From the NCBI RefSeq assembly GCF_014646295.1, contig NZ_BMNE01000001.1, positions 558,001-622,000 on the forward strand: a stretch of 64,000 nucleotides of DNA. The letters run 5' to 3'. The notes under the pieces are model-generated. The model saw only the letters and a list, made by a program, of their open reading frames with translations, was not told where the DNA came from and did no database searches. The stretch is from Nocardia rhizosphaerihabitans. GTDB lineage: Bacteria > Actinomycetota > Actinomycetes > Mycobacteriales > Mycobacteriaceae. Below are positions 9,122 through 18,334 of the stretch, piece by piece (within the stretch, counting starts at the first letter, position 1; each line of letters begins with the position of its first letter). Both the position numbers and the translations under genes were made by a program.

Positions 9122-10178
9122 CCTGTTCGGCATCGTGCTGACCTTCGTGCTGCTGGCGGGCAACGCGTTCTTCGTGGCCGCCGAGTTCGCGCTGATCTCC
9201 GCCCGCCGCGACCGGCTGGAAGCCCTTGTCGCCCAAGGCAAGAAGAAGGCGCAAACCGTCATCGAGGCGGGCGAGAACCTGTCGATCATGCTGGCGGCGG
9301 CCCAGCTGGGCATCACCATCTGCTCGATCCTGCTCGGCCGGGTCGGCGAGCCCGCGGTGGCGCATCTGCTCGAGCGGCCGTTCGAACTCGCGGGCCTGCC
9401 CGATCAGCTGCTGCATCCGGTGGCGTTCACCCTCGCGCTCACGATCGTGGTGATCCTGCACATCCTGCTCGGCGAGATGGTGCCGAAGAACATCGCGCTG
9501 GCCGGTCCGGAACGCTCGGCACTGCTGCTGGTGCCGATCCATCTGGTCTGGTTGCGGATCGCGCGCCCGCTCATCGCGCTCTACAACTTCCTCGCCAACG
9601 TCTCGCTGCGGGCGATGCGGGTCGAGCCGAAGGACGAGCTCGACGCGACGGTGTCGACGGTGGAACTGGCCGAGATGATCGGCGAGTCACGCTCGGAGGG
9701 ACTGCTCGACGAGGAGGAACACCGCAGGCTCACCCAGGCGCTCGGCACCTCGGAGCGGATCGTCGGCGATGTGATGGTGCCGTTGGCGCAGGCGCGCTCG
9801 GTGCCGTTGCGCGGCAACGGAACAACGCTCGGCGACATCGAGGCCGCGGTCGGCGAGACCGGCTTCTCCCGGTATCCGGTGCGCGCCACCGACGGGTCGC
9901 TGGTCGGCTACCTGCACGTCAAGGACGTCCTGGACAAGGTCGCCGACGACACGGCGGGCCCGGAGACGCAGATCCCGCGCACCGATATCCGGCCGCTGCC
10001 GACGGTGAGCACGGGCACCACCCTCTACGAGGCACTCGCCCGGCTGCGCCGCACCAACAGTCATCTGGGCCGGGTGGTGGACAGCCGGGGCAACACCGTC
10101 GGTGTGGTGGCGATGGAGGACCTGATCGAGGAGTTCGTCGGCACCGTGCGCGACGGAACCCATCGCCTCACCGAGTAA
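9114..10178 (+). CDS. CNNM-type membrane protein with CBS pair, short form
   Basis: A 354-residue paralogue of the preceding protein, starting in an 8-bp overlap with it. It has the CNNM domain (VAAEFALISARRDRLEAL, GEMVPKNIALAGP) and a CBS pair (DVMVPLAQARSVPL and VDSRGNTVGVVAMEDLIEEFVGT). It ends after the CBS pair and lacks the CorC_HlyC domain. A tandem long and short CNNM pair after guaB1 is also the arrangement I recall in M. tuberculosis (Rv1842c and Rv1841c). The two probably form a heteromeric metal-ion transporter or efflux regulator in the inner membrane; this is inferred from the overlap and homology. Confidence 0.88.
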   Translation: MGDLFGIVLTFVLLAGNAFFVAAEFALISARRDRLEALVAQGKKKAQTVIEAGENLSIMLAAAQLGITICSILLGRVGEPAVAHLLERPFELAGLPDQLLHPVAFTLALTIVVILHILLGEMVPKNIALAGPERSALLLVPIHLVWLRIARPLIALYNFLANVSLRAMRVEPKDELDATVSTVELAEMIGESRSEGLLDEEEHRRLTQALGTSERIVGDVMVPLAQARSVPLRGNGTTLGDIEAAVGETGFSRYPVRATDGSLVGYLHVKDVLDKVADDTAGPETQIPRTDIRPLPTVSTGTTLYEALARLRRTNSHLGRVVDSRGNTVGVVAMEDLIEEFVGTVRDGTHRLTE

Positions 10179-10203
10179 GCGCTGCGCGGCGGTCGCCGAG
10201 GTG

Positions 10204-11895
10204 TTACCCGGTGACCGCTCCGTGCGCGGCCGAGCTGACGAGCTTGCGGTACTTGGCCAGCACCCCGGAGGTGTACCTGGGCGGCAGCGGCTCCCAGCCG
10301 ACCTTGCGTCCGGCGAGTTCGTTCTCGTCGATCTCGACGTCGAGGATGCGGTTGGCGACGTCGAGGACGATCGGATCCCCGTCTCGGACGAAGGCGATCG
10401 GGCCGCCGTCCACGGCTTCGGGTGCGACATGGCCGACGCACAATCCGGTTGTGCCGCCGGAGAATCGGCCGTCGGTGAGCAGCAGGACATCCTTGCCGAG
10501 GCCTGCCCCCTTGATCGCGCCGGTGATGGCGAGCATCTCGCGCATGCCGGGGCCGCCCTTGGGTCCCTCGTTGCGGATGACGACCACGTCACCGGCGACG
10601 ATCGTGCCGTTCTCGAGCGCGTCCATCGCGGCGCGCTCCCCGTCGAACACCCGCGCCGTCCCGCGGAAGACGTCGGAGTCGAACCCCGCGCTCTTCACCA
10701 CCGCGCCTTCGGGTGCCAGTGAGCCATGCAGGATGGTGAGCCCGCCCGATTTGTGGATCGGGCGATCGAGCCGCCGGATGACCTCGCCGTCAAGGCCCAG
10801 CTCGAGGTGCGCGAGGTTCTCGGCCATGGTCTTGCCGGTGACGGTCATGACGTCGCCGTGCATGAGGCCCGCGTCGAGCAGTGCCTTCATCACCACGGCA
10901 ATGCCACCGACCCGGTCGACGTCGTTCATGACGTAGCGGCCGAACGGTTTGAGGTCGCCCAGGTGCGGCACCTTGTCGCCGACCCGGTTGAAGTCGGCGA
11001 GGGTGAGGTCGACCCCGGCCTCGCGGGCGATGGCCAGCAGATGCAGCACGGCATTGGTGGACCCACCCAGTGCCATGACGACCGTGATGGCGTTTTCGAA
11101 CGCCTCCAAGGTCAGGATGTCGCGCGCGGTGATGCCCCGGCGCAGCAACTCGACGACGGCCTCACCGGACTTGCGGGCGTAGTCGTCGCGGCGCCGGTCG
11201 GGCGCGGGCGGGGCGGCCGATCCCGGCAGGCTCATGCCGAGCGCCTCGGCGGCCGAGGCCATGGTGTTGGCCGTGTACATCCCGCCACAGGCGCCTTCGC
11301 CGGGACAGATCGCCCGCTCGATGCGGTCGACCTCGTCCCGGGTGATCAGACCCTTGATGCAGGCACCGACAGCCTCGAACGCGTCGATGATGGTGACGTC
11401 CTTGCCGTCGACATTGCCCGGCAGCGTCGAGCCCGCATAGAGGAAGACGCTGGCCAGGTCCAGCCGTGCGGCCGCCATCAGCATGCCGGGCAGGCTCTTG
11501 TCGCACCCGGCGAGCAGCACCGACCCGTCGAGGCGCTCGGCCATCATGACGGTCTCGACGGAGTCGGCGATGATCTCGCGACTGACCAGCGAGAAGTGCA
11601 TGCCCTCGTGGCCCATCGAGATGCCGTCGGACACCGAGATCGTGCCGAACTCGAGCGGATAACCACCCGCCGTGTGGACGCCCTCCTTCACCGCGTCGGC
11701 CAGGCGGTCGAGCGAGAGGTTGCAGGGGGTGATCTCGTTCCAGCTGGACGCGACACCGATCTGCGGTTTGGCCCAGTCCTCGTCGCCCATGCCGACAGCG
11801 CGCAGCATGCCACGGGCAGCGGTTTTCTCGAGTCCGTCCGTGACATCGCGGGAGCGCGGCTTGATGTCGATCGACGGGTCGGTATCGGATGCCAT
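10204..11895 (-). CDS. ilvD: Dihydroxy-acid dehydratase
   Basis: A 563-residue iron-sulfur dehydratase of branched-chain amino acid synthesis. It converts 2,3-dihydroxy-isovalerate and 2,3-dihydroxy-3-methylvalerate to the matching 2-keto acids. The IlvD signatures [12 protein letters not shown] and [21 protein letters not shown] are present, as is the cluster region [14 protein letters not shown]. The length is standard for the short actinobacterial form. The ATG lies 6 nt after TAGGCT (complement of 11902-11907), so the transcript is probably leaderless. It converges on the CNNM genes; 25 bp separate the stops, without a clear terminator. Confidence 0.95.
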   Translation of the reverse strand: MASDTDPSIDIKPRSRDVTDGLEKTAARGMLRAVGMGDEDWAKPQIGVASSWNEITPCNLSLDRLADAVKEGVHTAGGYPLEFGTISVSDGISMGHEGMHFSLVSREIIADSVETVMMAERLDGSVLLAGCDKSLPGMLMAAARLDLASVFLYAGSTLPGNVDGKDVTIIDAFEAVGACIKGLITRDEVDRIERAICPGEGACGGMYTANTMASAAEALGMSLPGSAAPPAPDRRRDDYARKSGEAVVELLRRGITARDILTLEAFENAITVVMALGGSTNAVLHLLAIAREAGVDLTLADFNRVGDKVPHLGDLKPFGRYVMNDVDRVGGIAVVMKALLDAGLMHGDVMTVTGKTMAENLAHLELGLDGEVIRRLDRPIHKSGGLTILHGSLAPEGAVVKSAGFDSDVFRGTARVFDGERAAMDALENGTIVAGDVVVIRNEGPKGGPGMREMLAITGAIKGAGLGKDVLLLTDGRFSGGTTGLCVGHVAPEAVDGGPIAFVRDGDPIVLDVANRILDVEIDENELAGRKVGWEPLPPRYTSGVLAKYRKLVSSAAHGAVTG

Positions 11896-11901
11896 GGGAC
11901 A

Positions 11902-11907
11902 AGCCTA
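11902..11907 (-). promoter_or_regulatory. -10 box of ilvD (leaderless)
   Basis: TAGGCT on the minus strand, followed by 6 nt and the ATG at 11895. No ribosome binding site is present. Confidence 0.5.
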
Positions 11908-11946
11908 CGACCCACGAAACGCCGACCCGCGTCCCGCACGCAGGGC

Positions 11947-12177
11947 GTGTCCTTGCGAGTCGCGGTCGGCGGCATGCCACTCCAGCTGGTCGACCCCGAC
12001 GGCACCGGCGCCGTGACACTCACCGACGACGGGTGGGACCCCGAGTTCTCCGCCGACGGCACCCAACTGCTGGTCACCCGGTTCACCGAGGACGCCCCGA
12101 ACGGATTGCGCTCCGAGATCTGGGTGATGAACAGCGACGGCAGCAATCCCCGCCGCCTGACCCGCTCAGCAGGGTGA
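11947..12177 (+). pseudogene. PD40/TolB-like beta-propeller remnant
   Basis: A frame of 76 codons encodes roughly one and a half PD40 repeats: DPEFSADGTQLLVTRFT and SEIWVMNSDGSNPRRLT, the usual signatures of TolB-type propellers. A complete propeller needs several such repeats and an export signal, and neither is present. It has no ribosome binding site, and its stop overlaps another remnant on the opposite strand. It is best read as a fragment of a lost gene; a functional 76-residue protein is less likely. With the next entry it fills the 480-bp stretch between ilvD and the flavoprotein gene. Confidence 0.45.
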
Positions 12178-12300
12178 TTCGCCCGTCCCGTTGGCGCCGC
12201 TGATCACCAGCCGGTCCCCCGAGTCCAGCGACAGCTCGACCGGTGCGGTCAATCGTCCCGCGACCGTCACGCGCGCAGGTCGCGGACACGCGTCGACGGT
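12166..12300 (-). pseudogene. ABC-F type ATPase remnant (Walker A region)
   Basis: Read on the minus strand, this stretch encodes RVTVAGRLTAPVELSLD followed by SGDRLVISGANGTGES and then a stop. This is recognisably the strand and Walker A loop that open an ATPase domain of ABC-F ribosome-protection proteins (usual form GDRLLVTGPNGAGKS). The invariant lysine is changed to glutamate (GTGES for GAGKS), and the frame ends three codons later. Nothing of the rest of the protein (500 or more residues in the family) is present. It is a decayed fragment. Confidence 0.5.
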
Positions 12301-12376
12301 GTTTCTCGCCGCTGGGCGGCGGTTCCGCTAGTGTCCGAGCAGATCGCCTCGAATGGCGCCGGTCGGAAGGAATCCG

Positions 12377-13933
12377 ATGTCGCTCTCGCGTCGACAGTTG
12401 ATCACCGCGGCCGCGGTAGGCGGTTCGCTGGCCGCGCTCGGAATGCCGGTCGGCCACGCGCAAGCTCCTGTTCTCGGTGCGGGCGAGTTCGCGTCGCTCG
12501 CCGCGCGCGGCTACAACCGGCGATTCCAGGCCCAACCGGCAAAAATCTACGTACCCACCACTGCCGAGGAGGTGCGCAGCGCTGTCGCCAGGTCGGTCGC
12601 CGAGGATTCGAGGATCGCGGCCCGTTCGGGCGGACACTGCTTCGACGACTTCGTCGACAACGCGCAGACCCGATCGATCATCGACCTCGGCCGGCTGAAC
12701 GCGGTGTATTGGGACGAGCACCACCGCGCCTTCTCGGTCGACGCGGGCGCCGATATCGGCACGGTGTACGACGCCCTGCACCGGTGGGGCGTCACGGTGC
12801 CGGGCGGGATCTGCCTCGGGGTCGGTATGGGCGGTCATCTCTGCGGTGGTGGCTACGGTCCGCTGTCACGCCGATTCGGGCTCGTCGCCGACCATCTGGC
12901 CGGGGTGGAGGTCGTCACGGTCGACGACGACGGTGGCGCGAAAGTCGTTGCCGCGACCAAGAATGGACCCGGCCGCGACCTGTGGTGGGCGCATACGGGC
13001 GGAGGTGGCGGAAATTTCGGTGTGGTGACCCGGTTCCTGCTCCGCTCCCCCGAGTCCGACGGCTCCGACCCGGCGAACGCGCTGCCGAAACCGCCGGGCG
13101 CCATGCTGAACGCGCGGCTGATCCTGCCCATCACGACGGAGGATTCGTTCGTCCGCTTCCTCGGCAACTACCTCGGCTTCTTCGAACGCCACAGCGCACC
13201 CGGCAATGCATTCGCCGGTCTCTACGCGCCACTGATGATCAGGACGACCGGCACCGGCGCGGCCGAGATGCTGATCCTGTTCGATTCCGAAAAGCCCGAT
13301 GCGCGAAGCCATTTCGACGATTTCGTCGCCACCGTGAGCGACGGCGTATTTCCCCCGCCCTTCCTCACCCCGGTCACCCAACTGTCCTACCCGGACACCG
13401 TGAACCAGGTGTACTACGCGAAGGGCGTGAACACCACGCGAGTCAAAGTCAAGGCCGCCTACCTGCGCAAGTCCTACTCCCCCGACCAACTCCGAATCTT
13501 CTACCGCTACGTCACCGACCTCCGCTTCCTCGGCGAATCCCAGCTCGAATTCCTCCCGTTCGGCGGCGCGATCAATGCCGTCGCGGCCGACGCGACAGCC
13601 ATGCCCGCGCGAAATTCGTTCATGAAGATGCTGATCCACGCGTCCTGGCGCTTCCCCTTCGACGACGACCGGTACCTGCGCTGGTCCCGCGAGATGTACC
13701 GCGACGTCCACGCCGACACCGGCGGCGTTCCGGTACCGAACGAAACCTATGGCGGCAGTTACATCAACTACCCCGACCCCGATCTGGCCGATGCCGCCTG
13801 GAACACCTCCGGCCTCCCGTGGCACGCCTTCTATTACGGCGACAACTACCCGCGACTACTCCGGATCAAACAGGCCGCTGACCCCAGAAATGTCTTCCAG
13901 CACAGCCTTTCGATCGGCCGACCGGACTGGTGA
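12377..13933 (+). CDS. Tat-exported bicovalent FAD oxidoreductase (berberine bridge enzyme-like)
   Basis: A 518-residue secreted flavoprotein. The start is ATG 12377, six bases after the ribosome binding site GGAAGG. Residues 1-28 form a twin-arginine signal peptide (SRRQLITAAAVGG) with probable cleavage after GHA. The VAO-type FAD domain contains RSGGH with His87 and GGICLGVGMGGH with Cys146. This His/Cys pair, 59 residues apart, is the arrangement that binds FAD through two covalent bonds in glucooligosaccharide oxidase and berberine bridge enzymes. The C-terminal BBE segment YINYPDPDL and FYYGDNYPRLLRIKQAADPRNVF is intact. It probably oxidises a sugar, alcohol or phenolic substrate outside the membrane. 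TAGTGT at 12329-12334 is a possible -10. Confidence 0.9.
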   Translation: MSLSRRQLITAAAVGGSLAALGMPVGHAQAPVLGAGEFASLAARGYNRRFQAQPAKIYVPTTAEEVRSAVARSVAEDSRIAARSGGHCFDDFVDNAQTRSIIDLGRLNAVYWDEHHRAFSVDAGADIGTVYDALHRWGVTVPGGICLGVGMGGHLCGGGYGPLSRRFGLVADHLAGVEVVTVDDDGGAKVVAATKNGPGRDLWWAHTGGGGGNFGVVTRFLLRSPESDGSDPANALPKPPGAMLNARLILPITTEDSFVRFLGNYLGFFERHSAPGNAFAGLYAPLMIRTTGTGAAEMLILFDSEKPDARSHFDDFVATVSDGVFPPPFLTPVTQLSYPDTVNQVYYAKGVNTTRVKVKAAYLRKSYSPDQLRIFYRYVTDLRFLGESQLEFLPFGGAINAVAADATAMPARNSFMKMLIHASWRFPFDDDRYLRWSREMYRDVHADTGGVPVPNETYGGSYINYPDPDLADAAWNTSGLPWHAFYYGDNYPRLLRIKQAADPRNVFQHSLSIGRPDW

Positions 13934-13961
13934 CAGTCACCCGTAGTGCACAATCGGGCGT

Positions 13962-14384
13962 ATGGCACGAACTCTGCCCGAGGGCGAATCGCTTCTGGTG
14001 CGTACGGACTTCACCGACGACACGGCCTGGGCCCACGTTCTCTCCGAGGTCATCGCGTCCTACGACGAAGACATGATGACCGGGCTGACACCCGTCGACG
14101 ATGTGACCTTCGACGGGCTGACCCCCGCCGACCTGGCTGATCTGGTCGATGGCCAGACCTATGTGTTCCTCGCCGACACCACCACGATGACCGACCCCGA
14201 GCACCCACTGCTGGCGGTCGATACCAGCGACGAGGATGTCCGAGGCGACGGCGACAGGGTGTTCCGCATCGCGCCGATCGCGATGGCCGAGGTCGAGGTC
14301 AACTTCTTCCTCTCCAACATGGACTTCGAGGACTACGCCGGCAGTGTCGACGACGACGGTGTTTTCCGCGGCTTCGATCGGTGA
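13962..14384 (+). CDS. Small acidic protein (DUF6924-like)
   Basis: A 140-residue, strongly acidic soluble protein. It begins with LVRTDFTDDTAWAHV and ends with NFFLSNMDFEDYAGSVDDDG followed by VFRGF, a pattern I associate with the DUF6924 family of actinobacteria, which has no known function. The segment FLADTTTMTDPEHPLLAVD is also typical. The ATG lies 7 nt after CACAAT, possibly a weak -10 box. The gene ends one base before the stop of the convergent cyclase gene. It could belong to a defence or immunity-type family, but nothing in the context shows that. Confidence 0.65.
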   Translation: MARTLPEGESLLVRTDFTDDTAWAHVLSEVIASYDEDMMTGLTPVDDVTFDGLTPADLADLVDGQTYVFLADTTTMTDPEHPLLAVDTSDEDVRGDGDRVFRIAPIAMAEVEVNFFLSNMDFEDYAGSVDDDGVFRGFDR

Positions 14385-15203
14385 TCAGGTGAGGGCGAGT
14401 ACCCGGCATGGCCCGCCGGTACCGCCCGCGTGTTTCGGAGCGCCGACGACGACGGTCGCACCCGTCACCGGTACGGCGGCGAGGTTGGCGAGCATTTCCA
14501 CGCCGTAGTGACCGGCGCCGAGGATGGCTGTGTGCGCGCCGAATTCGGGGTCGGCACCGGAATCCAAGCTGAGTGTGTCGACGCCCACGCCGACGATTCC
14601 GCAGTGCGTGACAAGGTATTCCGCGGCTTCGGCTGAGAAGCCCGGCGCGTGCGGCCTCCCTCGCTCGTCGAGATTGAGGAAGGTCGACGGTCGGGGGATG
14701 CGGTCTTCCCAGCCGGAATACATCGCGACGAAGGCGCGCTCCGGGATATCCCCGTGCTGCGAGCGCCACCTGTCGATGTCGGCGACAGTCACCATCGCGT
14801 CGGTGTCGATGGCGGCCTTGGCACTGATGTCGATGACGACGAGCGATGCGACGAGGTCGTCGACTGCGAGGGCATCGGTGGTGGTGGCGCCGGGGATTCG
14901 GTGTGCCGGAGCGTCGACGTGGGTGCCGGTGTGTTCCCAGTACCCGAGCGCGAACTGGCCGAACCCGCCCGAGGCGTGCCAGGCCACCGGGACCTTGACC
15001 ATCGGCGGATTACCCGGCCAGACCGGCAGCTCGGGTGTCAACGTGTGCGTGAGATCGACGACGCCACCCGAGCGGGGCGCGGCGACGGCAGGTGCGGGCG
15101 CCACCGCGGCCAGTGCGGTGAGCCCCGCCAGGCCCAGCAGGGCTCGCCGGCTGGGTCGTGGCGCACCGTCGTGGGCGAGACGAACGATCTCGGGCGTGCA
15201 CAT
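14385..15203 (-). CDS. Tat-exported cyclase-family (kynurenine formamidase-like) hydrolase
   Basis: A 272-residue protein whose first 45 residues form a twin-arginine signal (PSRRALLGLAGLTALAAV, then an Ala/Pro-rich cleavage region). The mature part has the cyclase (PF04199) fold with the metal-binding motif EHTGTHVDAPAH and the opening DLTHTLTPELPVWPGNPP. Relatives hydrolyse N-formylkynurenine or cyclise polyketides, usually in the cytoplasm, so an exported version is uncommon. ATG 15203 is supported by TATCTT (complement of 15211-15216) 7 nt upstream. A cytoplasmic paralogue lies at 42917-43573. Confidence 0.85.
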   Translation of the reverse strand: MCTPEIVRLAHDGAPRPSRRALLGLAGLTALAAVAPAPAVAAPRSGGVVDLTHTLTPELPVWPGNPPMVKVPVAWHASGGFGQFALGYWEHTGTHVDAPAHRIPGATTTDALAVDDLVASLVVIDISAKAAIDTDAMVTVADIDRWRSQHGDIPERAFVAMYSGWEDRIPRPSTFLNLDERGRPHAPGFSAEAAEYLVTHCGIVGVGVDTLSLDSGADPEFGAHTAILGAGHYGVEMLANLAAVPVTGATVVVGAPKHAGGTGGPCRVLALT

Positions 15204-15210
15204 CGGACTC

Positions 15211-15216
15211 AAGATA
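15211..15216 (-). promoter_or_regulatory. -10 box of the exported cyclase gene (leaderless)
   Basis: TATCTT on the minus strand, then 7 nt and the ATG at 15203. This selects the ATG over the in-frame TTG at 15212. Confidence 0.5.
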
Positions 15217-15257
15217 GCCGAACAGGCCGGGCCCGGCGCCTGATCAGGGCCGCCGTG

Positions 15258-17345
15258 TCACATCACCCCGAGCAGGTCTTCGAGACGGATCGGCAGGTCA
15301 CGGATGCGCACGCCGGTGGCGTGGTAGATCGCGTTGCCCACCGCCGCGGCCGAGCCGACGATGCCGATCTCGCCTATTCCCTTGGAGCCCATGGGGTTGA
15401 CGTGGGGATCGTGTTCGTCGATCCAGCTGACGTCGATGTCGCCGATGTCGGCGTTGACCGGGATGTGGTACCCGGCGAGGTCGTGGTTGACCACCTGACC
15501 GAACCGCTCGTCGAATTGGCTCTCTTCGAGCAGTGCCATCGACACGCCCATGGTGACGCCGCCGACGAATTGCGAACGCGCCGTCAGTGGATTGATGATG
15601 CGGCCTGCCGCGAACACACTGACCACGCGCGGCACCCGGATCTCGGCGGTGTCGATGTCCACCCGGACCTCGACGAAGTGCGCGCCGAAGGCGTGCGTCG
15701 AATAGTCCTTGCGCGCAGGATCTTTGGGAGCCTCCACGGTGATCTCGGCACCGTCGGCAGGGTCGGTCCCGTGTCGATCCCGGAAGGCTTTCGCTGCCGC
15801 CACCACGGCAGAACCCCAGGATGCCATGCCGCTCGAGCCACCCGCGACCGTGCCTGCGGGCAGGCGGGAATCGCCGATACGCAGATCGATCCGGTGCTGG
15901 TCGACACCGAGGGCATCGGCGGCGATCTGACCGAGGGTCGTCCAGGTACCGGTGCCGATGTCCACGGCGTCGATGGCGACTTCGTACCGCTCGCCGGTCC
16001 ATCGCACCCGGGCACTGTTGCCTCCGGCCACATCGGCCGGATAGGTCGCCGCCGCAACCCCGGACCCGACCAACCATCGACCCGCGCGCCGCGATCGCGG
16101 CGCCGGATCGCGATCCGCCCAGCCGAAGCGCTCGGCCCCCGTGCGGAGGCACTCGACCAGACCGCGGCTGGAGAACGGCCGCCCCGACTCCGGGTCGACC
16201 TCGGGTTCGTTGTGGACGCGCAACGCGATCGGGTCCATGCCGAGGGCGACCGCGAGCTCGTCGATCGCCGTCTCGGCGGCATACATGCCCGGACAGTGTC
16301 CCGGCGCGCGCATCCACGACGTGACGGGCACGTCCAATGCCGCGAGGCGATGGGAGGTCGAACGGTTGGTGGCCGAATACATCATCCGGGAGGCGACGGC
16401 GGACTGCTCGGCGAATTCTTTGACCGTGGAGGTCTGTTCGATGACATCGTGGGCGATCGCGGTCAGGGTGCCGTCCCGATGCGCACCGAGCCGCACCCGC
16501 TGGATGGTAGGCGTGCGGTAGCCCGTGAGCGAGAACAACTGTTGTCTGGTCAACGGCAGTTTCACCGGACGGCCGTCGGCCAGTTTCGCCGCCATCGCCG
16601 CGAGCACGATATTGGCGTGCGGTTCGCCCTTGGACCCGAAGCCGCCGCCGACGTAGGGCGCGATGACCTGGACCTGCTCGGGGGCCAGCCCGAACAACGA
16701 CGCGATCGTGGACCGAACCACATGCGGGCCCTGGGTGGAGTCGAACAGGACCAGCGTGTCGCCGGTCCACTGCGCGACGGTGGCGTGTGGCTCCATCGCA
16801 TTGTTGTGGACCATCGAGGTCGTATAGGTGTGGTCGATCGTCACCGGTGCGATGGCGAGCGCGCTGTCCACATCACCGATGGACGTGTCGGTGGCGAAGC
16901 CGCCGCTGACGTCGTCGGGCGCGTAGAGGTCGTCCCGGTCCGCGGTCAGGGTGACATCGGCGGGGCTCTCGTCATAGGTCACCCTGACCTGAGCTGCCGC
17001 TGCACGGGCCACCTCGGGGCTGGTCGCGACGACCGCGCCGATCAGCTGACCCCGGAAGGCCACGTCGTCGTTCTGCAGGATGAACAGTTCGTTGTCGTCG
17101 TCGCTGGCCAACCGCGCGGCATTGTGCCGGGTGAGCACGGCGACGACGCCGTCGATCCGCTCGGCCGCGCTCGTATCGATCTCCCGTACGCGGCCACGGA
17201 TGATGGTCGCCTGGATCGGATAGCCGTGCAGCGGGTCCTGCTGTGGGTGTTCCATCGCGTAGGGCGCGCGACCGCGCAGCTTCGCCGGGCCGTCGATCCG
17301 GGTAGGCGAAGTGCCCATCGCCCGTGGGCTGATCGAGAAGCTCAT
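15258..17345 (-). CDS. Molybdenum hydroxylase large subunit (xanthine dehydrogenase/aldehyde oxidase family)
   Basis: A 695-residue molybdopterin-binding subunit that holds the active site. The aldehyde oxidase a/b domain occupies about residues 25-130 (RGRAPYAMEHP). The molybdopterin segments GGGFGSKGE and APGHCPGMYAAETAIDELA follow, and the catalytic glutamate is Glu659 in GSKGIGEIG. The start ATG overlaps the stop of the FAD subunit (ATGA). The gene order 2Fe-2S, FAD, Mo subunit, and the extra cluster in the FAD subunit, match the PaoABC (YagTSR) type of aldehyde oxidoreductase. The substrate is probably an aldehyde or N-heterocycle. It needs the molybdenum cofactor; a MoeA-like gene lies at 54068. 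Confidence 0.92.
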   Translation of the reverse strand: MSFSISPRAMGTSPTRIDGPAKLRGRAPYAMEHPQQDPLHGYPIQATIIRGRVREIDTSAAERIDGVVAVLTRHNAARLASDDDNELFILQNDDVAFRGQLIGAVVATSPEVARAAAAQVRVTYDESPADVTLTADRDDLYAPDDVSGGFATDTSIGDVDSALAIAPVTIDHTYTTSMVHNNAMEPHATVAQWTGDTLVLFDSTQGPHVVRSTIASLFGLAPEQVQVIAPYVGGGFGSKGEPHANIVLAAMAAKLADGRPVKLPLTRQQLFSLTGYRTPTIQRVRLGAHRDGTLTAIAHDVIEQTSTVKEFAEQSAVASRMMYSATNRSTSHRLAALDVPVTSWMRAPGHCPGMYAAETAIDELAVALGMDPIALRVHNEPEVDPESGRPFSSRGLVECLRTGAERFGWADRDPAPRSRRAGRWLVGSGVAAATYPADVAGGNSARVRWTGERYEVAIDAVDIGTGTWTTLGQIAADALGVDQHRIDLRIGDSRLPAGTVAGGSSGMASWGSAVVAAAKAFRDRHGTDPADGAEITVEAPKDPARKDYSTHAFGAHFVEVRVDIDTAEIRVPRVVSVFAAGRIINPLTARSQFVGGVTMGVSMALLEESQFDERFGQVVNHDLAGYHIPVNADIGDIDVSWIDEHDPHVNPMGSKGIGEIGIVGSAAAVGNAIYHATGVRIRDLPIRLEDLLGVM

Positions 17346-18334
17346 CGCGCCTCCTGCTCGGTCAGTTCGCGCAGTGTCGCGACGAGGACAGTGCGCGCCA
17401 ACGGGATCTTGAACGCGTTCTGGCGCTGCGGTCGTGCGGCGGCGAGCTCGGTGTCCGCGGCGGCGGCGAAGTTCTGCTCCGTGGCGGCGGTGCCGCGCAG
17501 CGCGTCCTCGGCGGCGCGGGCCCGCCACGGTTTGTGCGCGACACCGCCGAAGGCGATCCGCGCGTCGCGCACGACACCGTCGGCGATATCGAGCGCCGCC
17601 GCCACCGACACCAGTGCGAACGCGAAGGACGCGCGATCGCGCACCTTGCGGTAGGTGGACCTGGTGGCCCAGTCCAGCGCCGGCACATCGACAGCGGTGA
17701 TCAGGTCGCCGTGTTCGAGCACGGTGTCGCGCTCGGGTTCGTCACCGGGCAGCCGATGCAGGTCGACGACGGGGATTTCGCGTTCGCCGTTCGCGCCGAG
17801 CACCCGCACCACCGCGTCCAACGCGACCAGCGCCACCGCCATGTCCGACGGATGGGTGGCGATGCACGCGCTGGACGCGCCGAAGATGGCATGGTCGCGA
17901 TCGAAGCCGCCGATCGCCGAGCAACCGCTGCCCGGTTCCCGTTTGTTGCACGGCGTCGACGGATCCTGGAAGTAGGGACACCGGGTGCGTTGCAGCAGAT
18001 TGCCGCCGGTGGTGGCCAGGTTGCGCAGCTGTGCCGACGCGCCGGCCAGCAGTGCCGACGACAGCATCGGATAGCGCGCCCGGATGATCGGGTGGGCGGC
18101 CAGATCGGCATTGCGCACGGCCGCGCCGATGCGCACGCCGCCTTCCGGACGCTCGGTCACCTCGTCGAACGGCAGCCTGCTGACGTCGACCAGCCGGCCG
18201 GGAGCGATGATCCCGAGCTTGAGATGATCCACGAGATTGGTTCCCGCACCGAGGAATACCGCATCGGGCTGGGCGAGAACCGCGGCGACGGCCCCGGCCG
18301 CGTCGTCGGCGCGCTCGTAGGCGAACTCCCTCAT
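17342..18334 (-). CDS. Molybdenum hydroxylase FAD-binding subunit with extra [4Fe-4S] site
   Basis: A 330-residue CoxM/XdhB-type flavin subunit passing electrons from the 2Fe-2S subunit to an acceptor. The FAD-binding segments FLGAGTNLVDHL and RNLATTGGNLLQRTRCPYF are typical. Cys119, Cys129, Cys138 and Cys157 lie in an inserted loop (CPYF, PCNKREPGSGC, ACIATH). In PaoB and 4-hydroxybenzoyl-CoA reductase the equivalent loop holds an additional [4Fe-4S] cluster. ATG 18334 overlaps the stop of the 2Fe-2S gene, and the stop overlaps the start of the Mo subunit, each by 4 bp, so the three are translated as a coupled unit. Confidence 0.92.
   Translation of the reverse strand: MREFAYERADDAAGAVAAVLAQPDAVFLGAGTNLVDHLKLGIIAPGRLVDVSRLPFDEVTERPEGGVRIGAAVRNADLAAHPIIRARYPMLSSALLAGASAQLRNLATTGGNLLQRTRCPYFQDPSTPCNKREPGSGCSAIGGFDRDHAIFGASSACIATHPSDMAVALVALDAVVRVLGANGEREIPVVDLHRLPGDEPERDTVLEHGDLITAVDVPALDWATRSTYRKVRDRASFAFALVSVAAALDIADGVVRDARIAFGGVAHKPWRARAAEDALRGTAATEQNFAAAADTELAAARPQRQNAFKIPLARTVLVATLRELTEQEAR

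Noticed and set aside
14649..17654. A 1001-codon open frame on the plus strand opposite the molybdenum hydroxylase
   Set aside because: It is antisense to three clear subunit genes, has no recognisable domain and is rich in Arg/Gly/His as expected from the complement of high-GC genes.
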